A DNA stretch of 60,075 nucleotides, from assembly GCA_025352825.1 (NCBI GenBank), contig JANXSG010000097.1, positions 1 through 60,075 on the forward strand, written 5' to 3'. This DNA is from Chthonomonadaceae bacterium (GTDB taxonomy: Bacteria > Armatimonadota > Chthonomonadetes > Chthonomonadales > Chthonomonadaceae). Under the pieces are notes generated by a model. It was not told the DNA's origin. It did not search any database and saw only the letters and a program-made list of their open reading frames with translations. Position numbers and translations under genes: made by a program. Of this stretch, positions 54,033 to 60,075 are shown piece after piece; position 1 is the first letter of the stretch, and every line of letters starts with the position of its first letter.

Positions 54033-55604
54033 TTGAACCGACCACTCGTCCTGCTGACGGTTGCTTTCGGGACAGGAATTGCTATAGAGTTCATATTTCC
54101 TGCAATCAGAATTGTGGGAAGCCTGTTGCTTGCTCTCCTCTGCCTTCTATATGCAGTTACAAGACGGCCTTATTGGGCATCCTGTGGAGTAATTCTTGCG
54201 TTCGTCCTCCTTGGAAGCCTTCGCTGTGTATCTCAAAGTAAATCAGAAGTTAGCAACCGCCATAGTTTTGTGCCCGGTAGTACCGCTGTGAGAGGAGTTG
54301 TTGAATCTGATTTGACTATGAGAAGGGCGCAAGAGAATGGTGTGCGTGGTATGGCTGCTTTCACTATGCAAGTCGAAGAAATTGGCGGCGAAAGAGTAAG
54401 CAATATCAGTATAGATGTACTGATGCTAATAAACGACGCTGGTAAACAGCACAGACAGGGCGCTGCAGAGTTCCAAACCCCTTGTTTTGGTGATTTGGCT
54501 GCGCTGAAAGGGGATTTAGAATTAACTAGCGGCGCCCGTAATCCGGGCGGATTTGATGCGGAAGCCGTATCCTGGCGGCGAGGAACTTCCGCGGTTCTAT
54601 TTGTTTCTCATCCTGAAGAGTGCCATATTTTGTCTGCTGGAAACAGTCGAAATCAACCGCTTTTCGCATTGGCAGTAAATTTTAGAAACAGGCTTAGAGA
54701 ACAGTTATATCGATCACTCTCCGAACGTGATGCCGGGGTAGTCCAAGGGATATTACTTGGAGACAAAAGCAACATTTCCTCCAAATTAAGAGAGGATTTT
54801 GAACGAACGGGCACGGAACATATTCTAGCTACTGCCGGTCTCCATGTCGGGATTGTGGTGCTTCTCCTCCGAGGAATATTGTGGCGTATCGGGATTCCTC
54901 GCCGCCATGCGCTCATTATTTGCATTGCAATATTGGTGTTGTTTGCACTGATGGCAGGTGGCCGTCCTGCGGTATCAAGAGCAGCGCTAATCGCTGGCAT
55001 CTATTTGGCCAGCATTCTGCTCGAACGCGAATTCGATGTATGGAATGCGCTGGCATTGGCTGCATTCTGCATCCTTCTATGGAATCCCTTTCAGCTCCTC
55101 GATCCTGGTTTTCAACTCACTTTTGCAACGGTAATTACTATCTTTCACCTGGTTCCATTTGGTGAGAGATTTCTGAAAGAAGCAAAAAATAGGCTGTTTA
55201 CCAAAAAAGAGCATTCCGGACACCTTCTGTGGTCATTTGATCTAATAGCTGGCTGTTTTTTTCTTTCTGTTGCAGCACAGTTGGGATCTCTTCCCCTTGT
55301 GGCTGAATATTTCCACACATTTTCGGTAGTATCGGTTCTGGCCAATACTCTTGCAGTTCCGCTTCTGAGCATTATCATCCCCCTGGGCTTCCTCACAGCT
55401 TTCTTTTCGCCGATAGCTGTTGTGCTCACTCCGATTATTTCTGCTCTTATCTGGATTATAAAGCAATGTTCCGAGCTTAAATGGGCAACTTTCTCAGCTA
55501 CCTCTCCCCACCCAGCGGCGATTTGTGGATACTATCTAATAATTTGGTTGGGAGCCTGGAAACTAAAAGCACGGCTTAAGGAAACGAGTGAGGAGGTCGT
55601 GTAA
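54033..55604 (+). CDS. comEC: ComEC/Rec2 competence channel without the hydrolase domain
   Basis: This 523-residue polytopic membrane protein forms the inner-membrane pore for DNA uptake. An N-terminal DUF4131-type region (about 25-190) is followed by the Competence domain with EHILATAGLHVGIVVLLLRGILWRIG, GGRPAVSRAALIAGIYLASILLERE and FQLLDPGFQLTFATVITI. Usual ComEC proteins are about 750-800 residues and end in a metallo-beta-lactamase domain. That domain is missing here and is encoded separately at 27330-28208. The TTG at 54033 follows GAGGG. Confidence 0.93.
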   Translation: MNRPLVLLTVAFGTGIAIEFIFPAIRIVGSLLLALLCLLYAVTRRPYWASCGVILAFVLLGSLRCVSQSKSEVSNRHSFVPGSTAVRGVVESDLTMRRAQENGVRGMAAFTMQVEEIGGERVSNISIDVLMLINDAGKQHRQGAAEFQTPCFGDLAALKGDLELTSGARNPGGFDAEAVSWRRGTSAVLFVSHPEECHILSAGNSRNQPLFALAVNFRNRLREQLYRSLSERDAGVVQGILLGDKSNISSKLREDFERTGTEHILATAGLHVGIVVLLLRGILWRIGIPRRHALIICIAILVLFALMAGGRPAVSRAALIAGIYLASILLEREFDVWNALALAAFCILLWNPFQLLDPGFQLTFATVITIFHLVPFGERFLKEAKNRLFTKKEHSGHLLWSFDLIAGCFFLSVAAQLGSLPLVAEYFHTFSVVSVLANTLAVPLLSIIIPLGFLTAFFSPIAVVLTPIISALIWIIKQCSELKWATFSATSPHPAAICGYYLIIWLGAWKLKARLKETSEEVV

Positions 55605-55760
55605 ATTTTGCGAAAATGAAGGTTTCTGCAAATTATTATTACCTCTAGGTATAATACACATTCGCCACTGACGGTTGGATGATTCGTATCCTCCCTGTCC
55701 GCTTTATCAATTCAAGCTTGCTCGATATAATGGAGAGCCAGCTTTCGTGAGGTTATCGAG

Positions 55761-57158
55761 ATGGAAATGCCGACCGAGGATATGGAATTATGCCTTCAAC
55801 TACTGCAGCGGATAGCGGATGCACCCCTACTTGTTCGTCGAGACGACCGTTTCAAAGGGCTGATATCTAAGATTTATAAAGAGTGCAAGCGCGACGATCT
55901 CAAGGCGGAGAGATGGCGTAAAGAACAGGAAGATCGTGCCCTGCGTGCGACCACGGCCATGGTTCAGATGCAGCGGGAAGCCCTCCCTATCGCCCTCCTA
56001 CTCCCTCCTTCAAATACCTCCGGCAAGCGGCTAAATAAGCCGGAAGCGTGTTATATCTGCAAAAAAGATTTTACGGAAGTCCATTTCTTCTACCATCTGC
56101 TATGCCCCGCCTGCGCCGAATTCAACTATGAGATGCGCAATCTTCATGCCGACCTAACAGGACGAACGGCTTTAGTCACCGGCGGACGCGTGAAGATCGG
56201 TTTTCAGATGGTATTGCGACTGCTCCGGGATGGTGCTAAGGTGATCATGACGACACGATTCCCGCATGCTGCCGCCTTACGATTCCACGCCGAAACAGAT
56301 TCGTCCACCTGGGCTGATAGATTGCATCTCTATGGCCTCGATCTTAGAAATATACCGGCAGTGGAAGAGTTCTCCCGCCATCTTTTGAACTCAGAACCAG
56401 CCATCGATATGATCATCCATAATGCCGCTCAGACCATTCGAAGGCCGCAGGGCTTCTATCAAGACCTTATTGCTCAGGAACAGTCGCCGCAGAAGACACT
56501 ATCGATAGAGGCAATACAGCTAGTTCGACAGGGCGCTCCCTCAACCCTGGCGATCTCGGATAGTTCAGCACTGCTGCCCATGGCGATTGCTGGTTCTTTG
56601 GAGACTGCATCTACAGATATTCTACCTGCAGATAGACTGGAGGACAACGAGGAGCGCGCAGATTCGCGAAATATCAACAGCTGGCTGCTGCGTCTTGACG
56701 AGGTAAGCGCGCCGGAGATGCTGGAGGTTCAGCTTGTCAACTCGGTAGCGCCATTCCTGCTGAACAGCCGGCTTAAACCACTGCTTATGCGTTCGCTGTT
56801 TGCACGCAGGTTTATTGTGAATGTCTCGGCAATGGAGGGCCAGTTTAGCCGCCATAAGACGGTTTTTCACCCGCATACGAATATGGCAAAAGCAGCGCTG
56901 AATATGATGACTCGCACTTCTGGGGATGACTACGCGAAGGACGGTATCTACATGAACAGCGTGGATACCGGCTGGGTCACCGATGAGAACCCCACTCCTA
57001 AGCGAACCCATATCCAAGATGTGCACGGCTTCTTTCCACCTCTGGATATCATCGATGGCATGGCACGCATCTATCATCCGATTGCGGTGGGAATCACGAA
57101 TCCAGAGGAACCAGTCTATGGTAAATTCCTAAAAGATTTCACAACCTGCCCCTGGTGA
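55761..57158 (+). CDS. SDR-family protein with N-terminal zinc-binding segment
   Basis: This 465-residue protein has an N-terminal helical region and a zinc-knuckle-like motif (CYICKKDF...HLLCPACAEFN, about 97-121). A short-chain dehydrogenase fold follows: LTGRTALVTGGRVKIGFQ as the NAD(P) loop, HNAAQT, and VNVSAMEG with the catalytic Ser. The usual YxxxK is replaced by TNMAK, so the Tyr is Thr; from memory this is typical for this subfamily. An insertion of about 70 residues lies in the middle. The substrate is unknown. GAGG precedes the ATG. Confidence 0.88.
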   Translation: MEMPTEDMELCLQLLQRIADAPLLVRRDDRFKGLISKIYKECKRDDLKAERWRKEQEDRALRATTAMVQMQREALPIALLLPPSNTSGKRLNKPEACYICKKDFTEVHFFYHLLCPACAEFNYEMRNLHADLTGRTALVTGGRVKIGFQMVLRLLRDGAKVIMTTRFPHAAALRFHAETDSSTWADRLHLYGLDLRNIPAVEEFSRHLLNSEPAIDMIIHNAAQTIRRPQGFYQDLIAQEQSPQKTLSIEAIQLVRQGAPSTLAISDSSALLPMAIAGSLETASTDILPADRLEDNEERADSRNINSWLLRLDEVSAPEMLEVQLVNSVAPFLLNSRLKPLLMRSLFARRFIVNVSAMEGQFSRHKTVFHPHTNMAKAALNMMTRTSGDDYAKDGIYMNSVDTGWVTDENPTPKRTHIQDVHGFFPPLDIIDGMARIYHPIAVGITNPEEPVYGKFLKDFTTCPW

Positions 57159-57287
57159 TGAGGTAAATTCTGAATAAATCCGAAAATAAATAGTCGTGTG
57201 TTTATGAGGGCTTAGGTATACATAATTTATGCTGCGCACGATGCGACACTGTTGTTTGACTGAGAGCTGGTTTATAATTAAATAGGG

Positions 57288-57545
57288 ATGAGTATTTCAC
57301 CCACTCTTATACTTCCGAAGTTAAATATGCAAACTATGAAAGAAGTGCAATACATCTTAGATGCTGATGGACAAAAAATCGGAGTCATCGTGCCCATAGC
57401 TCTCTGGCATGAAATTGCGTCGGAAAGAGAAACGGCGTACCTTTTATCTAGTGAAACCATGAAACAACGTCTGATTGCCGCCAAACAACGCACCACTGGT
57501 TTGTCACTTGAGGACACCTGTGAAAAACTACTCTATACATCCTAA
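57288..57545 (+). CDS. Phd/RelB-like antitoxin, apparently orphan
   Basis: This 85-residue protein (or 72 from ATG 57327) has the pattern of the Phd/YefM-type antitoxin N-terminal domain: VQYILDADGQKIGVIVPIALWHEIASERETAYLLSSETMKQRLIAAKQR. Such proteins bind DNA and neutralise a toxin. No toxin ORF lies on either side; the next gene encodes a BamE-like protein. It may be an orphan or a repurposed regulator. Start choice is uncertain because no clear ribosome-binding site is present. Confidence 0.6.
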   Translation: MSISPTLILPKLNMQTMKEVQYILDADGQKIGVIVPIALWHEIASERETAYLLSSETMKQRLIAAKQRTTGLSLEDTCEKLLYTS

Positions 57546-57639
57546 ATTCAGCTTGATCACTGAAACTTGAAGGACTCACTGATTGGTCTTCAAATTTAGA
57601 AAACTATTTATATTCAAACCTCTTCGGTTTCATAAACCT

Positions 57640-58116
57640 ATGAAAACCTTAATTGCTTTTCTGGTTTGTGGGTTGTTTTTGTATATTATCTATTTTTGGT
57701 TCTATAAAATTCGAGGTGGAAATCCATTCGACAACAACCCTTTTGACAACTCTGCTTTTGATCGACCAATCTGGGTTGAGGATGGTTCGATGAATTTTGG
57801 AGGAAGTCGTCGAGGTGGCATGGTGGAAGATATTTTACATCATCAACTCAGATTATGGATGTCAAGAAGAGAAATAATTGATCTCCTTGACAGACCTGAA
57901 TGGGAAGCCGACAAAATAAGCATGCTAAAATACTCTGACGCATTCAGCAAAAAAGAAAAAACTTCTCCATTGGTTATGATCTACTATTTAGGTGAGGAAC
58001 TCGGAGGATACGATAGACAAGGACACTCAATTGATAGGGCTTGGTTGCATGTTCGTCATGATTTTGGTGGACGCTACATTGGTGGTGAGATATTCTTGCC
58101 TCCAGGTATGAGATAG
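57640..58116 (+). CDS. Membrane-anchored BamE/SmpA-like protein
   Basis: This protein of about 158 residues has an N-terminal membrane helix (MKTLIAFLVCGLFLYIIYFWFY). A linker with the repeat NPFDNNPFDN follows, then a BamE-like module: RRGGMVEDILHHQLRLWMSRREIIDLLDRPEW, then YYLG and AWLHVRHDFGGRYIGG. BamE-like folds often assist envelope assembly, but this is a distant match. The gene is visibly more AT-rich than its neighbours. The frame is open to 57583, but the signal-anchor supports ATG 57640. Confidence 0.6.
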   Translation: MKTLIAFLVCGLFLYIIYFWFYKIRGGNPFDNNPFDNSAFDRPIWVEDGSMNFGGSRRGGMVEDILHHQLRLWMSRREIIDLLDRPEWEADKISMLKYSDAFSKKEKTSPLVMIYYLGEELGGYDRQGHSIDRAWLHVRHDFGGRYIGGEIFLPPGMR

Positions 58117-58141
58117 GCATCGTATTCGAACTGGTACCTAA

Positions 58142-58246
58142 TTACATCTGATCCCACTTGAGGATTATATTCGTGAGGATCGTACTGGCAGACACAACGA
58201 GTGCAAGTACTGCTACTGAAGCGGCAATATAGAAATAATCTCCCAT
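58142..58246 (-). CDS. Candidate 34-residue single-helix membrane protein
   Basis: An ATG at 58246 preceded by GGAGCGTGGG opens a 34-codon frame encoding MGDYFYI, a hydrophobic helix (AASVAVLALVVSASTILTNII) and the end LKWDQM. The ribosome-binding site and a clean transmembrane helix support it, but its size makes it tentative. No family is recognised. Confidence 0.45.
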   Translation of the reverse strand: MGDYFYIAASVAVLALVVSASTILTNIILKWDQM

Positions 58247-58467
58247 AACCCACGCTCCAATTCGAAAAAATCAGACTCTAACTTCTGATCTTTCTACTTC
58301 AAATATTGTCACACAACTATGCATTTACTACACCATAGTACAGTTATAACCGCAAATTTCATCGAAAACATTCAAAAACATAACGCTGATTTTGGTGGAG
58401 GTGATTGGAAGGTCGAGCGCGAAATATCTGCCTGGTCGATAATTGTGTGATGTGCTCGGAGGTTTGT

Positions 58468-59259
58468 ATGCCAGGAACTGTTACTGATTATACTGAGTTG
58501 CTTAAAAGATTCGTCTGCCTGATTCTGATAGCGATGTTCATGATGATTTCCACTGTATCTTATGCAGGTCCGCCATTCTTGACTGACGATCCTGAAACGG
58601 TGGAGTTTCATCATTGGGAAGTCTATCTCGCTTCACAGTATGCGAACAATCGGGATGGATTCTCCGGAACCTTGCCGCATTTCGAAGTCAATTATGGAGC
58701 AGCGCCTGATCTGCAGCTACACATAATCGCTCCTTTTGCCTACGACCATCCGAACGGCATGCCGATGTTATACGGATTTGGTGATATCGAATTAGGGATG
58801 AAATATCGTTTCATTCACGAGACAAAACGTCGACCTCAAATCGGAATATTCCCGCTAATAGAAGTACCTTCAGGAGATACTGCAAGAGGGTTGGGAAGCG
58901 GTGAGACACAGATATTCCTGCCCGTTTGGATACAGAAGAGTTGGGGACCGTGGACAACTTATGGCGGCGGTGGATTCTGGCATAACCCAGGTGCGGGAAA
59001 TCGGGATTACTGGTTTACCGGGTGGCTGATTCAGCGAAAGCTCTCCGACAAATTAACCATCGGAACAGAGATATTTCACGCTTCTTCCAGCGCAGTTGGT
59101 GAATCGGATAGAACCGGTTTCAATATCGGGATGATTTATGATTTCGATGAAGGCCATCATCTGTTGTTCTCCGCTGGAGATGATATACACGGCCAAAATC
59201 GGAGTTCTGTATATTTAGCCTACCAGATCACATTCGGCCCTCATGAACAAGAGAAATAA
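58468..59259 (+). CDS. Outer-membrane beta-barrel-like protein (MetA/transporter-like)
   Basis: This protein of about 263 residues has a signal peptide (FVCLILIAMFMMISTVSYA) and starts its mature part with GPPFLTDDPETVEFHHWEVYL, a motif I have seen in a family annotated as phenol-degradation MetA-like or copper-resistance-region outer-membrane proteins. Alternating strands and many aromatic residues (FGDIELGMKYRF, WTTYGGGGFW, HHLLFSAGDDI) suit a beta barrel. GGAGG lies five bases before ATG 58468. The adjacent sensor kinase may regulate envelope or metal stress genes, but linkage is unproven. Confidence 0.75.
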   Translation: MPGTVTDYTELLKRFVCLILIAMFMMISTVSYAGPPFLTDDPETVEFHHWEVYLASQYANNRDGFSGTLPHFEVNYGAAPDLQLHIIAPFAYDHPNGMPMLYGFGDIELGMKYRFIHETKRRPQIGIFPLIEVPSGDTARGLGSGETQIFLPVWIQKSWGPWTTYGGGGFWHNPGAGNRDYWFTGWLIQRKLSDKLTIGTEIFHASSSAVGESDRTGFNIGMIYDFDEGHHLLFSAGDDIHGQNRSSVYLAYQITFGPHEQEK

Positions 59260-59270
59260 GAAAACGACCA

Positions 59271-60075
59271 TCACTCTTCATTGTATATAGGCAGCGCTAC
59301 TGTAACGGTCGTACCGACACCTAGTTTACTCTCATATTGAATTGTTCCATGATGGGACTGTACAATATTCTTACAGATCGAAAGTCCCAGTCCAGTCCCG
59401 CCGGTTGGGCGTGTTCGAGAGGTATCGATGCGGTAGAACCGCTCTCCCAGATGAGCCAGATGCTCCGCCGCAATCCCAATTCCCTGGTCTGCAACCCGAA
59501 TAATAGCACTGCTGCCTTGTCGCAGTGCGGTTATTGTGATCTCTCCCTCCGGGGGAGAATATCTGAGCGCGTTATCCAGCAAATTCGTAAAAAGGCGAAC
59601 TAGCTCCGATTCGTTTCCCAGAACAGTGAGTGTATCCTCACGAATATCTACTTTGATCGCAGCGCCATCGATATGCCGAATACCCTTCACTGCGAGATCG
59701 ACGACTTCTTTTACCAGAAGTTCGATATGGCTGCTGCTCGATAGACCTTCATCAGATCGGGCGAGAAGCAGCAGGTCCTGAACCAGTGTGGACATCGAAC
59801 TCGCTGCTCGGTCAATCTCCTGAAGTGAACTCCGGTACTCCTCTTCATCCGGGTTGCTGTTCAGCGTCATGCTCGCCGTACCTTTAATAATTGTGAGCGG
59901 CGTCTTCAGCTCATGGGAGGCGTCAGCAGTAAATCGCCGCTGCTGTTCCAAAGCCTGTTCCTGCCGGGTATACGCAGACTCCAAACGCCCCAGCAGGCCA
60001 TTGAAAGTGTTCGCTAGCTCAGAGAACTCATCATTACCTGAGACCGGCAGGCGATCCGAGAATTTCAGGGCGCTG
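59271..60075 (-). CDS. Sensor histidine kinase, C-terminal part (runs off the window)
   Basis: The visible 268 or so codons run from a HAMP linker (RLPVSGNDEFSELANTFNGLLGRLE) through the dimerisation/phosphoacceptor motif FTADASHELKTPL (His is autophosphorylated). The ATPase boxes NLLDNALRYSPP, VADQGIGIA and TGGTGLGLSICKNI follow. This is a HAMP-containing membrane kinase of the EnvZ/CusS class. The sensor region and probably the response regulator lie beyond the right edge. It converges with the outer-membrane protein gene, leaving about 12 bases between the stops. Confidence 0.95.
   Translation of the reverse strand, partial: SALKFSDRLPVSGNDEFSELANTFNGLLGRLESAYTRQEQALEQQRRFTADASHELKTPLTIIKGTASMTLNSNPDEEEYRSSLQEIDRAASSMSTLVQDLLLLARSDEGLSSSSHIELLVKEVVDLAVKGIRHIDGAAIKVDIREDTLTVLGNESELVRLFTNLLDNALRYSPPEGEITITALRQGSSAIIRVADQGIGIAAEHLAHLGERFYRIDTSRTRPTGGTGLGLSICKNIVQSHHGTIQYESKLGVGTTVTVALPIYNEE

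Noticed and set aside
57288-58116. A complete toxin-antitoxin pair
   Set aside because: The downstream protein has a signal-anchor and a BamE-like pattern, not a toxin fold such as RelE, Doc or PIN.

Overview
The window is a bacterial chromosome segment, most probably from a member of the Armatimonadota. This rests on four genes for DUF1559-type, type II secretion-like pseudopilins ([24 protein letters not shown] followed by an H-X9-DG tail), a PEP-CTERM protein behind a sigma-54-type promoter, a FliY-type flagellar switch protein, and DUF58, DUF6062 and RHS/SBBP families typical of that part of the tree. No 16S gene or other strict marker is present, so the phylum call is an inference.

Layout. 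0-6.5 kb: an FMN reductase, a SnoaL-like gene cut by a miniature transposable element, an AddA/RecB-like helicase lacking its nuclease domain, and a gpsA-queE pair. 6.9-12.4 kb: a very large membrane-anchored coiled-coil protein, a second coiled-coil membrane protein and a Cys-rich DUF6062 protein. 12.4-14.7 kb (minus): a pseudopilin with a small membrane-protein partner, and a DUF58 protein. 15.4-22 kb: a Gfo/Idh/MocA oxidoreductase, a zinc alcohol dehydrogenase and a decayed C39-RHS gene. 22.4-28.7 kb: cysE, a VanW/G5 protein, an EamA-HpnI pair and a free-standing ComEC-type metallo-beta-lactamase domain. 29.2-33.7 kb: fliM-fliY-fliO-fliP. 33.8-38.2 kb: a run of broken genes (LacI regulator, pseudopilin, its small partner, SBBP/Ig-like surface protein). 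38.7-43.3 kb: a monoheme cytochrome, two more pseudopilins and tRNA-Ala(CGC). 43.3-50.8 kb (minus): a BtuF/BtuC-like importer pair, RluB, a D,D-carboxypeptidase, an EEP-family phosphodiesterase and an MFS transporter. 51.4-60 kb: a GntR fragment, the sigma-54/PEP-CTERM unit, a coupled HTH/secreted-protein pair, the ComEC channel, an SDR enzyme, an orphan antitoxin, a BamE-like protein, an outer-membrane-like protein and the C-terminal part of a sensor kinase.

Three themes stand out. First, three of the four pseudopilin genes are followed by a strong stem-loop and then by a short ORF for a one-helix or lipid-anchored protein, a repeated architecture I do not recognise as a described system. 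Second, the intergenic DNA is full of repeats. There are two families of miniature elements with terminal inverted repeats (one about 217-298 bp with putative 8-bp target duplications, the other about 260 bp with 18-bp ends), a third element with about 28-bp ends, and modular REP-like units built on a C-rich/G-rich hairpin. Third, an unusual fraction of accessory genes is broken, often by single in-frame stop codons that could each be one C-to-T change.

Starts were chosen by eye from ribosome-binding sites and family alignments held in memory. No database search was possible.
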